This document shows positions 44,845 to 53,043 of a stretch of 64,000 nucleotides of DNA, one piece after another. This DNA is from Marinobacter caseinilyticus (GTDB lineage Bacteria > Pseudomonadota > Gammaproteobacteria > Pseudomonadales > Oleiphilaceae): contig NZ_WUQJ01000037.1 of NCBI RefSeq assembly GCF_011074955.1, positions 1 through 64,000 on the forward strand, written 5' to 3'. Both the position numbers and the translations under genes were made by a program. The stretch's first letter is position 1. Each line of letters starts with the position of its first letter. The notes beneath the pieces were generated by a model, which worked only from the letters and a program-made list of their open reading frames with translations, was not told the DNA's origin and made no database searches.

Positions 44845-47181
44845 ATGAACAGTATTTCCAATCGTATTGCGGATGAACTGGGTGTTCGGGAGCAACAGGT
44901 CGTAGCGACCGTTGCGATGCTGGACGAAGGCGCAACGGTGCCGTTTATCGCCCGTTACCGGAAGGAAGTGACGGGGTCCCTGGATGATAGCCAGTTGCGA
45001 ACCCTGGAAGAACGCCTGCGGTATTTACGCGAGTTGGAAGACCGGCGAGCAACGATTCTCAAAAGCATCGAAGAGCAAGGCAAGCTCACCGACGAATTGC
45101 GGGCCTCCATCGAGCAGGCCGAGGCTAAAAACCGGCTGGAAGACCTGTACCTGCCCTACAAGCCAAAGCGCCGGACCAAAGCCCAAATTGCCCGGGAGGC
45201 GGGTCTTGAGCCTCTGGCCAATACGCTCTTTGATGACCCGGATCAGAACCCCGAGTCACTGGCGGCCGATTTTCTGAATGAAGACGCTGGCATTACGGAC
45301 GTCAAAGCCGCGCTCGACGGCGCACGGGCCATTTTGATGGAGCGCTTTGCCGAAGATGCCGAGCTGCTGGGCCGGTTGCGTGACTTTATCTGGCAGGAAG
45401 GCCAGCTCAAGGTCTCCGTTCTTGAAGGCAAAGAGACCGAAGGCGCCAAGTTCCGCGATTACTTTGACCATGTCGAGCCACTGAAAAAGGTGCCGTCTCA
45501 CCGTGCACTTGCCATCCTGCGGGGCCGCAACGAGGGCATCCTCGGGTATACCCTGGTGGTGGGGGATGGCGAAGACGATCGCCGCCAACCGCATCCTGCC
45601 GAGCAGCGCATCGCCGCCCGTTGGCAAATCAGGGACGCGGGTCGTCCTGCGGATCGCTGGCTGGCGGAAGTTGTGCGCTGGACCTGGCGGGTAAAGCTGT
45701 CAACTCAGATCGAGACCGATCTGATGGGGCAGGTGCGCGAAGCGGCGGAAACCGAGGCCATTAATGTCTTTGCCGCCAACCTGAAAGATTTGCTGCTGTT
45801 GGCGCCCGCCGGCCCTCGTCCGACGCTGGGCCTTGATCCGGGACTGCGCACCGGTGTGAAAGTTGCGATCATTGATGGCACCGGCCAGGTGGCCGGCCAC
45901 GGCGCTATTTTCCCACACGCACCCAAAAACCAGTGGGATGGGTCCATTGAACAGTTGGCCAAATGGGCCCGGCAATACCAGATCGAGTTGGTGGCGATCG
46001 GCAACGGTACCGCTTCGAGAGAGACTGAGAAGCTGGTGGCGGACCTGATTAAGCGTTATCCGGAACTGAACCTGGCCCGCATTGTGGTTAGTGAGTCCGG
46101 TGCGTCAATCTATTCCGCGTCCGAATTCGCTTCCAAGGAGCTGCCCGACCTTGACGTGACCATCCGTGGTGCCGTGTCCATTGCCCGCCGGCTGCAGGAT
46201 CCGCTGGCGGAAATGGTCAAAATTGAACCAAAGTCGATTGGCGTGGGTCAATATCAACACGACGTGTCCCAGGTGCAACTCGCCCGCAGTCTTGATGCGG
46301 TGGTGGAGGACTGTGTAAACGGGGTGGGTGTCGATCTCAATACGGCCTCCATTCCTCTGCTGGCAAGGGTGGCGGGTTTGAATCAGACCATTGCCGAAAA
46401 TATCGTGGACTTCCGCAACCGCAACGGCGTGTTTCGCAGTCGCAAGCAACTGCTTGATGTGGCGCGCCTGGGAGCACGGACGTTTGAACAGGCCGCCGGC
46501 TTCCTGCGCATTGCCGATGGTGAGAACCCCCTCGACCGCTCATCGGTGCATCCGGAAGCCTATGGTGTCGTTAAGGCTATCGCTGACAAGAGCGGGCGGG
46601 ATGTGGCCCAGATTGTCGGTGACTCGGCCTTTTTGCGAACCTTAAATGCTCAGGATTTTGTCAGTGAGCGGTTTGGCTTGCCGACCATTAAAGATATTCT
46701 GGCGGAACTTGAAAAACCGGGCCGCGACCCCAGACCTGAATTCCGGTTCGCCAGTTTTCAGGAGGGCGTCGAAACGCTCAAGGATCTGGAGCCGGGCATG
46801 GTCCTGGAAGGAACCGTCACCAATGTGACGAACTTCGGCGCCTTTGTGGACGTTGGGGTGCACCAGGACGGTCTGGTCCACATATCGGCCTTGTCCCATG
46901 AATTCATCAAAGATCCTCGTGAAGTGGTCAAAGCCGGTGATATCGTTAAAGTCAAAGTAATGGATGTGGACATCCCCCGTAAGCGCATCGCGCTGTCGAT
47001 GCGCATGGACGATCAGCCTGGCGGGGCGGGAGCAAAAAGCAGTCGGCCGGCGACCCAGTCGGCCGCGTCCAAGCCGGCGCCACGCTCGACGCAGTCCGGC
47101 CGGGGCGAAAAAGCACCCCCGGGTGCGATGGCCGGTGCCCTGGCGCAGGCGATGGCGTCAGCCAGGAAAGGTAAGTCATAA
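44845..47181 (+). CDS. tex: Transcription accessory protein Tex
   Basis: Tex (778 aa) is a cytoplasmic nucleic-acid-binding protein related to eukaryotic Spt6. Its order is an N-terminal helical region (PFIARYRKEVTGSLDD), a YqgF-like RNase H fold (TLGLDPGLRTGVKVAI), helix-hairpin-helix motifs (VDLNTASIPLLARVAGL), and a C-terminal S1 RNA-binding domain (GTVTNVTNFGAFVDVGVHQDGLVHIS), then a basic Ser/Pro tail. GAGG precedes the ATG. It is conserved and often essential for toxin or stress gene expression. The fold-back element lies directly upstream. Confidence 0.95.
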   Translation: MNSISNRIADELGVREQQVVATVAMLDEGATVPFIARYRKEVTGSLDDSQLRTLEERLRYLRELEDRRATILKSIEEQGKLTDELRASIEQAEAKNRLEDLYLPYKPKRRTKAQIAREAGLEPLANTLFDDPDQNPESLAADFLNEDAGITDVKAALDGARAILMERFAEDAELLGRLRDFIWQEGQLKVSVLEGKETEGAKFRDYFDHVEPLKKVPSHRALAILRGRNEGILGYTLVVGDGEDDRRQPHPAEQRIAARWQIRDAGRPADRWLAEVVRWTWRVKLSTQIETDLMGQVREAAETEAINVFAANLKDLLLLAPAGPRPTLGLDPGLRTGVKVAIIDGTGQVAGHGAIFPHAPKNQWDGSIEQLAKWARQYQIELVAIGNGTASRETEKLVADLIKRYPELNLARIVVSESGASIYSASEFASKELPDLDVTIRGAVSIARRLQDPLAEMVKIEPKSIGVGQYQHDVSQVQLARSLDAVVEDCVNGVGVDLNTASIPLLARVAGLNQTIAENIVDFRNRNGVFRSRKQLLDVARLGARTFEQAAGFLRIADGENPLDRSSVHPEAYGVVKAIADKSGRDVAQIVGDSAFLRTLNAQDFVSERFGLPTIKDILAELEKPGRDPRPEFRFASFQEGVETLKDLEPGMVLEGTVTNVTNFGAFVDVGVHQDGLVHISALSHEFIKDPREVVKAGDIVKVKVMDVDIPRKRIALSMRMDDQPGGAGAKSSRPATQSAASKPAPRSTQSGRGEKAPPGAMAGALAQAMASARKGKS

Positions 47182-47265
47182 CGCGTCTGTGACCGTTTTG
47201 GCTTCGATACAGAACCACCGGGTAACCTAACGGCACAGCCCAACTCGGCATAACAGGAGTCTTAC

Positions 47266-48819
47266 ATGGGTGCTTCCCGGCAACAGCTTTTCCAGCAGTT
47301 CAGCGCTGCGCAATGGCACGGATTTCGGAAAGGTGTTGAGAAAGAAGGCTTGCGGGTTGATCGCAATGGGTTCATCGCGCAGACGCCGCATCCGAAAGTG
47401 CTGGGTTCCGCATTGACCCACCCACGGATCACCACCGATTATTCCGAATCATTGCTGGAGCTGATTACGCCGGTTTGTGACAGTACCGAGGGGATGCTGG
47501 CGGCGCTCAGGGAAACCCACAGTTTCGTCCAGATGCATCTGGGTGATGAGGTGTTCTGGTCGCCCAGTATGCCCTGTGAATTACGAGGTGATGAAAGTAT
47601 CCCGATTGCGGAATACGGCACCTCCAATATTGGCCAGCTCAAGCATGTTTACCGTCAGGGTCTGGCGGTACGTTATGGGCGCATGATGCAGAGCATCGCC
47701 GGTGCCCACTATAACCTGTCGTTGCCTGACAGCTTTTGGAGCCTCTGGCAAACCGCCGTCGGCAATGATCAGACGCTGCAGGATTTTAAATCCGACCAGT
47801 ATTTCTGGCTGGTACGCAATTTCCGCCGTCGCAGCTGGTTGCTGATGTACCTGTTCGGCGCGTCCCCGGCCCTGGACGCCAGTTTTGTCTCGGATATGCC
47901 CCATGACCTGACACGATTCAACGACAACACCTGGTACGGCGAGGACACCACGTCGTTACGCATGGGTGATCTGGGTTACCACAATAACGCCCAGTCGTCG
48001 CTGGACATCTGTTTTAATAAGCTGAGCACTTACACCGACACGCTGGCCCGCGCCATTCACACGCCCTGGCCTGTGTATGAAAAAATCGGCACCCGCCGGG
48101 GCGATCAGTTCATTCAGATCAACACCAACATCCTGCAGATTGAGAACGAGTATTACAGCGCGGTACGGCCCAAGCGCACCACCCATACCGGCGAGAAGCC
48201 GATACAGGCGCTGAATTCACGGGGTGTCGAGTACATCGAGGTGCGGTGTCTGGACCTGGACCCTTTCTCACCCGTTGGTGTGAATGAGGCGCAAGTGGAT
48301 TTCCTCGATCTGTTCCTGCTGGACTGCCTGTTGTCCGACAGCTCAGTGATTGATGACGAAGAGTGCGGTCGTCTCGATCGCAACTACAAAGAGGTCATCA
48401 AGCACGGCGGCGCCAGTGATTTGCCGCTGTGCCTCGCCGGCAGCAGGGTGCCGCTGAAAACCGCGGGTCAACAAATGCTGGACAAGCTGGCGCCGCTGGC
48501 TGAAAAGCTGGACAGTCTGGTGGGCGGAACCACCTACGGCGAGGCCCTGGCCGTCCAGCAGGGTAAAATTGATGATCCCGGTACGATTCCGTCCGCCCAG
48601 GTCATCACGGCCATGAGAGACGCGGGCATGGGGCATCGTGAGTGGGGGTTGTCCATTTCCCAGGCACATCAGCAAACGCTTCAAGTGCAGGGGCTCAGTG
48701 ATGAGACGCGGCTGGAGTTTGAGAAAATGAGCCGCGATTCGCTGGCCGAGCAGCAGGTACTGGAAGCGTCGGACAAGCGGCCCTTTGAGATATTTTTGGC
48801 CGATTACCTAGAGTCCTGA
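47266..48819 (+). CDS. gshA: Glutamate-cysteine ligase GshA
   Basis: GshA (517 aa) joins glutamate and cysteine with ATP, the first step of glutathione synthesis in the cytoplasm. The sequence matches the proteobacterial type 1 family with GFRKGVEKEGLRVD, PRITTDYSESLLELITP, the ATP/Mg-binding YIEVRCLDLDPFSPVG and MPCELRGDESIPIA segments. ACAGGAG lies upstream of the ATG. It stands alone between tex and the RMF-like gene. Confidence 0.95.
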   Translation: MGASRQQLFQQFSAAQWHGFRKGVEKEGLRVDRNGFIAQTPHPKVLGSALTHPRITTDYSESLLELITPVCDSTEGMLAALRETHSFVQMHLGDEVFWSPSMPCELRGDESIPIAEYGTSNIGQLKHVYRQGLAVRYGRMMQSIAGAHYNLSLPDSFWSLWQTAVGNDQTLQDFKSDQYFWLVRNFRRRSWLLMYLFGASPALDASFVSDMPHDLTRFNDNTWYGEDTTSLRMGDLGYHNNAQSSLDICFNKLSTYTDTLARAIHTPWPVYEKIGTRRGDQFIQINTNILQIENEYYSAVRPKRTTHTGEKPIQALNSRGVEYIEVRCLDLDPFSPVGVNEAQVDFLDLFLLDCLLSDSSVIDDEECGRLDRNYKEVIKHGGASDLPLCLAGSRVPLKTAGQQMLDKLAPLAEKLDSLVGGTTYGEALAVQQGKIDDPGTIPSAQVITAMRDAGMGHREWGLSISQAHQQTLQVQGLSDETRLEFEKMSRDSLAEQQVLEASDKRPFEIFLADYLES

Positions 48820-48887
48820 TCTCGCCCTCGGATTGAAAACGGACCTGCCGCACAGAAACCGCACAACCACTTGTCAGAGCTGAAAAG

Positions 48888-48910
48888 CGCTGTTAGTTTT
48901 TGTAACAGCG
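48888..48910 (+). promoter_or_regulatory. Hairpin in the leader of the RMF-like gene
   Basis: CGCTGTTA and TAACAGCG form a perfect 8-bp stem over the loop GTTTTTG, 44 bp before the start codon. It may be an operator palindrome or an mRNA-stability structure; which is not determined. Confidence 0.5.
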
Positions 48911-48954
48911 TGAGCGATGCTGCACCGGCATCCACCCGGCGGTAAAGGAGAACC

Positions 48955-49170
48955 ATGATGGCCAGAGATATCAAGCTGGGCTGGGACGTAGAAGCGTTGA
49001 ACAAGGCTTACCGCCAGGGCTACATGGCCGCCTCCATGCACATGGCCCGGGAGCGTTGCCCCTACCGTGGTGACGTGGTGATGGCGGCTTGGGAGGCCGG
49101 CTGGGAGGACAGTGTCGAGTCAATAAAAGACATTGATGCGTCCAATGGTGTTGTTGCCCGAATCGCCTGA
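48955..49170 (+). CDS. rmf: Ribosome modulation factor-like protein
   Basis: A 71-aa basic protein with the RMF pattern: AYRQGYMAAS, then RCPYRGDVVMAAWEAGWEDS, corresponding to the conserved GYxA...CPY...W..GW of E. coli RMF. RMF dimerises 70S ribosomes into inactive 100S particles in stationary phase. The N-terminus (MMARDIKLGWDVEALNK) is longer and less basic than the E. coli protein. AAAGGAG is ideally spaced before the first of two consecutive ATG codons. Identification is by motif recognition. Confidence 0.8.
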   Translation: MMARDIKLGWDVEALNKAYRQGYMAASMHMARERCPYRGDVVMAAWEAGWEDSVESIKDIDASNGVVARIA

Positions 49171-49198
49171 GTCCGACTCGCCTCCCTGAACCGATAGG

Positions 49199-49654
49199 CT
49201 AGCGCTGCACCACAAAGGTGGTGAACAAAACATCCTGAACACCGTCCTCAACGCGCTGTGCGCTCAGGGCACGATTAATGCGCTCCCGCGCCTCGGAACC
49301 CAGGGTCTCCTGCCCCTGGGTGGATGACAGGGTGTCGAGATCCTGTTGCTCACCAAACAGCATAACCAACTCATGACGCAGCCGCGGCATGTGAGCATCC
49401 ACCGCTTTCTGAACCTCCGACGACGACACCCGCAAAGTAACATCCGCTTTCAGATAGGCCAGTTTGCTGGTCGGTTTGCCAACCTGGGTGATGAAATTTT
49501 TACCCATGTCGATGTAAATGGTTTGCGTGGGCTCGGCGTCCGTTTCGGCCGCATCGGATGCCGGTGCCTGCTCTTCAGCATGAAGGTTGACGAGTGGCAA
49601 GGCTGACACGATGAGCAGCAGACCGGTGGCAAGACGCATTGAGAGTGAGGTCAT
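49199..49654 (-). CDS. FliL-family protein outside a flagellar cluster
   Basis: A 151-aa protein with the FliL domain pattern: an N-terminal hydrophobic segment (LATGLLLIVSALPLVNLHAEE), then TIYIDMGKNFITQV, LAYLKADVTLRVSS, and a C-terminal RERINRALSAQRVEDGVQDVLFTTFVVQ. FliL binds the flagellar stator in the inner membrane. Here the hydrophobic segment looks more like a cleavable signal peptide (HAEE) than an anchor, and no flagellar gene is nearby, so it may be a periplasmic homologue with another role. I took the ATG at 49654; an upstream in-frame start adds 27 hydrophilic residues. Confidence 0.72.
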   Translation of the reverse strand: MTSLSMRLATGLLLIVSALPLVNLHAEEQAPASDAAETDAEPTQTIYIDMGKNFITQVGKPTSKLAYLKADVTLRVSSSEVQKAVDAHMPRLRHELVMLFGEQQDLDTLSSTQGQETLGSEARERINRALSAQRVEDGVQDVLFTTFVVQR

Positions 49655-49906
49655 AAGCTTGAAGTTCTTTTGTGTTTGCGGTTTAGTGTGCGGGCACTGT
49701 GCCCGCGGATGGTCCGTTCGTCCGGCCGCTTGCATTTCGGTGGTTCAGGCCCGTCAGGGTGACCTGTTTTAGCGTCAGGTCAAACGATCGCCATGACTAC
49801 CCACGGCATGTGATCCGTAGTTTCTCCAGAAGGATAGCAGGCCAACGACCGAGTTGCAGCCCGGTCGCCGCTGTCCTGAGGCCCAACGAACCGATGAGGG
49901 TAACGC

Positions 49907-50404
49907 TTGAATCGCCGAACTGTATTTGCTTTCGTTTTTCTGCTGTGTGCCGCGCTGTTGGCGGTTGCGTTTTACATGGAATACGTGATGGGTCTGGAAC
50001 CTTGCCCGTTGTGCTGGCTTCAGCGTTACGCCTTTATGGCAATTGGCTTGGTCAGCCTGGTGGCAGCACTGCACAACCCGACCGGGATCGGTGGCCGGGT
50101 TTATGGTGGCGTGCTCGCGCTCTGTTCGCTGGCCGGTCTTGGGCTGGCAGGGCGTCAGCTCTGGTTGCAATCGTTACCGGAAGATCAGGTGCCGGCATGC
50201 GGGCCCTCGGTGGAATACCTGCTGGAAGTGTTCCCATTGTTGGAGGTGCTGAAGACGGCGGTCCGGGGGACCGGGGATTGTGCTGAGGTGCTCTGGCGTT
50301 TCATGGGGTTGAGCATCGCGGGCTGGACCGCCGTTTTCTTTACCCTGGTGATTGTCGTCGGGGTGATGCTGATGTCGGGTGTGTTCCGCTCCCCGGGACG
50401 CTGA
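49907..50404 (+). CDS. dsbB: Disulfide bond formation protein DsbB
   Basis: DsbB (165 aa) is the inner-membrane quinone reductase that reoxidises DsbA. There are four membrane segments and both cysteine pairs: Cys33-Cys36 (EPCPLCW) in the first periplasmic loop, and the loop from VPACGPS to GDCAEV in the second. The start is taken as TTG 49907, with GATGAGGG upstream, giving the usual MNRRTVFAFVF start. The flanking rsd gene follows on the same strand. Confidence 0.92.
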   Translation: MNRRTVFAFVFLLCAALLAVAFYMEYVMGLEPCPLCWLQRYAFMAIGLVSLVAALHNPTGIGGRVYGGVLALCSLAGLGLAGRQLWLQSLPEDQVPACGPSVEYLLEVFPLLEVLKTAVRGTGDCAEVLWRFMGLSIAGWTAVFFTLVIVVGVMLMSGVFRSPGR

Positions 50405-50528
50405 TTTGATGGGCGCAGAACCGACTTTTTTGTTCGGATACACAGTGTTTCTTGCCGACAGGCAACGGCTTGGGGTAACTTGAGTCAAACTCATACAAGA
50501 AGCGCATCAAGCAGAGTCGGGAGGCGTC

Positions 50529-51014
50529 ATGTTAGAGAATTGTCACAATGCCAAGGAGCGCTGGGGTGGCGTCAGTGATCTGATTGATCGTTGGCTCAAG
50601 AGCCGTCAGCAGTTGATTGTTCACTATTGTGAGTTGTCTGGCATTGAAGAGGCCTCACGCACAGGACCAGGGGTCCAGGAAAAATTCGAACAGTTATGTG
50701 AAGGGCTATTGGACTATGTTTCTGCGGGACACTTTGAAATTTATGAGCAACTGATTCGGGAAGCGAAAGAATTTGATGATGGCGGCCTGGAGTTGGCGGC
50801 CAAAATCTATCCGCGCATTGAACAAACCACGGGAGTCGCGCTCAATTTCAATGACCGTCTGGATGGTGGCTCGCTAGCCAGTGGGGATCTGGCCGTTTTG
50901 TTTGATGAGCTCTCGAAGCTGGGTGAAAACCTCGAAACGCGCTTCGAGCTTGAGGATTTCCTGATTGAGCATCTGCACAACGTACACGCGGAAAAAGTGA
51001 TGTCGTCTGCTTAA
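50529..51014 (+). CDS. Regulator of sigma D, Rsd/AlgQ family
   Basis: A 161-aa all-helical protein of the Rsd/AlgQ family. The start MLENCHNAKERWGGVSDLIDRWLKSRQ and the RFELEDFLIEHLH C-terminal segment match. Rsd binds domain 4 of sigma-70 and frees core RNA polymerase for alternative sigma factors; AlgQ (AlgR2) of Pseudomonas is needed for normal alginate and nucleoside diphosphate kinase levels. It lies about 26 kb from the alginate operon, so a regulatory link is possible but not shown by the sequence. Confidence 0.88.
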   Translation: MLENCHNAKERWGGVSDLIDRWLKSRQQLIVHYCELSGIEEASRTGPGVQEKFEQLCEGLLDYVSAGHFEIYEQLIREAKEFDDGGLELAAKIYPRIEQTTGVALNFNDRLDGGSLASGDLAVLFDELSKLGENLETRFELEDFLIEHLHNVHAEKVMSSA

Positions 51015-51052
51015 CGAGCGGTGGATCGTCAGAGGGAACGTCCCTATAAGAA

Positions 51053-51085
51053 AACAGGCCGGCTGTCTCAGACAGCCGGCCTGTT
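51053..51085. terminator. Terminator between rsd and the FKBP gene
   Basis: AACAGGCCGGCTGTC and GACAGCCGGCCTGTT form a perfect 15-bp stem over a 3-nt loop. The T-rich run (TTTTCTTA) follows on the minus strand, so it mainly terminates the FKBP gene. Confidence 0.8.
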
Positions 51086-51095
51086 CTGTCTCTGC

Positions 51096-51809
51096 TTACT
51101 TCGCTGCTTCCGGATTGATTTCCAGCAACTCCACATCGAACACCAGGGTTTCATTGGGGCCGATTGAACGGTTGCCGCCGGGGCCATAAGCCAGTTCAGA
51201 CGGGATGTACAGCTTATAGCGGCTGCCTTCGCTCATGAGCTGCAGACCTTCGGTCCAGCCTGGGATGACCTGGGACAGTCCGAACGTTACCGGCTCGCCA
51301 CGGTCACGGGAGCTGTCGAAGACTTCCCCGTTAAGCAATGCGCCTGTGTAGTGAACTTTCACCTGATCGTCTGCGGTCGGTTTGTCACCTTCGCCTTCTT
51401 CAATCACTTCGTATTGCAGGCCGGAATCCGTCGTCATGACTTCGTCACGCTCTGCATTTTCTTTCAGGAAGCTGGCGCCGGCGGCCTGGTTGTCCGTGGC
51501 CAGCTGTTCCATTTCAGCCATCTGCTTCTTCTGCATGGACTGCTGATACTCCTGCAGGGCCGCCTGAATCTCCTCGCGGCTCATGCGCGCTTCGTCGCCA
51601 CCGGCATTTCCGTGTTGGATGCCTTGAAGAAACTGCTCCATTTGCAGGTCGGGCAGGTCATTGCGCATGCGCTCGCCGAGAACAAGCCCCATGCCATAGC
51701 TGACTTTTTCATCGGTGGTTTTGAGGTCTGGCTCGGCTGCGACCAGAGTGCTCGCGATGCCAGCGCCAATAACGCCAGTAATGGCGAGGGCAATAAACGT
51801 CTTTTTCAT
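51096..51809 (-). CDS. FKBP-type peptidyl-prolyl isomerase (FkpA/Mip type)
   Basis: A 237-aa periplasmic foldase. It has a signal peptide (MKKTFIALAITGVIGAGIASTLVAAE), an N-terminal helical dimerisation domain with a long coiled-coil-like helix (EYQQSMQKKQMAEMEQLA), and a C-terminal FKBP domain with VKVHYTGALLNGEVFDSS, VTFGLSQVIPGWTEGLQLM and IPSELAYGPGG. I chose the ATG at 51809. Macrophage-infectivity-potentiator proteins share this architecture. Confidence 0.92.
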   Translation of the reverse strand: MKKTFIALAITGVIGAGIASTLVAAEPDLKTTDEKVSYGMGLVLGERMRNDLPDLQMEQFLQGIQHGNAGGDEARMSREEIQAALQEYQQSMQKKQMAEMEQLATDNQAAGASFLKENAERDEVMTTDSGLQYEVIEEGEGDKPTADDQVKVHYTGALLNGEVFDSSRDRGEPVTFGLSQVIPGWTEGLQLMSEGSRYKLYIPSELAYGPGGNRSIGPNETLVFDVELLEINPEAAK

Positions 51810-51996
51810 GATTGCGTCCTTTATTCCGTGGGTCATGTATTGAAAGAAAGTCGAAACGGTAACTTGTTTTGGGGGTGTTATGCCACTAAACAAGCAGTAA
51901 GAAAGTTTGGCTAAGCCCGTTATGGCCAATACCCGACAGTACGGGCGCCGGAGGGCGGCCTACTCACTCGTTGCGAAAAGGAGACGAGCCCGGGCT

Positions 51997-52395
51997 TCAG
52001 GTTCCGTTGCGACGATGCTCTGGGCTCAGTGAGAATGGCGCGGTGTAGGGTGACTGCCAGTCGCTTTCTGGGTCACTGGAGGGCATGGGTGACGAAAGTT
52101 TCTTGGCTGACGGTTCTACCGCGAGGGCATTCCAGGCCCCTTGGGCCGGCGGCGCGTCGGCGTAGTGCCAACTGCCTTCTTTATCTTTCCATTTGAAGAC
52201 AATCTCGGGCCCGTCCTCGGGGATCGGCGTGGGCACCAGTCCCTCGAACGACGGCATGGTTTCCGCTGCCTCGGCGGGCATTGAAGCATTGGGCGCCGAG
52301 CCCATGGACTCGGGGTCATTGATGCCGAAAAAAATCAAAACCATCAGCAAGCCCAGAGCAGGAAAGGCAAGCCGAATGAGCCAGCGAATCATCAC
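51997..52395 (-). CDS. DUF4124-like membrane-anchored protein
   Basis: A 132-aa protein with one N-terminal membrane segment (LIRLAFPALGLLMVLIFFGI), an acidic linker and a short domain, IVFKWKDKEGSWHYADAPPAQG, matching the YKW.D..G..HYSD.PP pattern of DUF4124 proteins. Function unknown. Its start overlaps the stop of the upstream gene (ATGA), so the two are co-translated. Confidence 0.7.
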   Translation of the reverse strand: MMIRWLIRLAFPALGLLMVLIFFGINDPESMGSAPNASMPAEAAETMPSFEGLVPTPIPEDGPEIVFKWKDKEGSWHYADAPPAQGAWNALAVEPSAKKLSSPMPSSDPESDWQSPYTAPFSLSPEHRRNGT

Positions 52396-52931
52396 AGCGA
52401 AAACTCCCGGTTTGACGGTTGCAGATTGACCAGCAAACGGGTCAGTGAATCGATCGCGTGCTCTGTTTCCCCGTTGATCATGTTGGTATCCGGTGCAGCA
52501 GAATGTATGTTTCGGCGCAGCAGCTCCGGGGACAAGGGCTGCTTGTCCGACTCCTGCTCTGTGATGGGGCTTACCGCATCATAGGCCAGTGCCAATTCGA
52601 TGCGCTCGGCCTCCAGTTCGGCTGCGGCAAGCCTGGTTCGCAACGCCGTCAGCGTGACGTTATCTTTCGGCATTGCCTGCCGCAAGTCACGCAAGTGCTG
52701 GGTAACGCTCTCCCGCCAGTGCGATACCGAGGGCGAATCCCCTGGGTAAGTCTTTCCAAGGCTTGCCAACCAACAGGCGCATAAAATGCGTGTAACACTC
52801 CAGCCCTGGGCCTGAAGTGCCAGACACGCGCGTTCAGCGTCGGTTATTCGCCACAGTGACAGGGCAAATTGCCACAACGGCGATTCCATGTTCAGTGACG
52901 CTGCCGGTGGCATGCCCGTTCTAGCCATCAT
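52392..52931 (-). CDS. TIGR02444/DUF2390-family protein
   Basis: A 179-aa soluble protein. The region LWQFALSLWRITDAERACLALQAQGWSVTRILCACWLA resembles the TIGR02444 (DUF2390) family, in which the first 60 residues are conserved. No catalytic motif is evident and the function is unknown. It is divergent from the ABC-F gene, as is common for this family in gammaproteobacteria, and overlaps the following DUF4124-like gene by 4 nt. Confidence 0.75.
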   Translation of the reverse strand: MMARTGMPPAASLNMESPLWQFALSLWRITDAERACLALQAQGWSVTRILCACWLASLGKTYPGDSPSVSHWRESVTQHLRDLRQAMPKDNVTLTALRTRLAAAELEAERIELALAYDAVSPITEQESDKQPLSPELLRRNIHSAAPDTNMINGETEHAIDSLTRLLVNLQPSNREFSL

Positions 52932-53043
52932 GATATGCCTTGCTCGCTTACCAGTATAACGGGTTTACCGCCACCAATATAAATCGCAGTCAATTCGTAC
53001 GGGACGATAACAGGCACTGAATGTTCCCTGTTAGAATGCCGCC

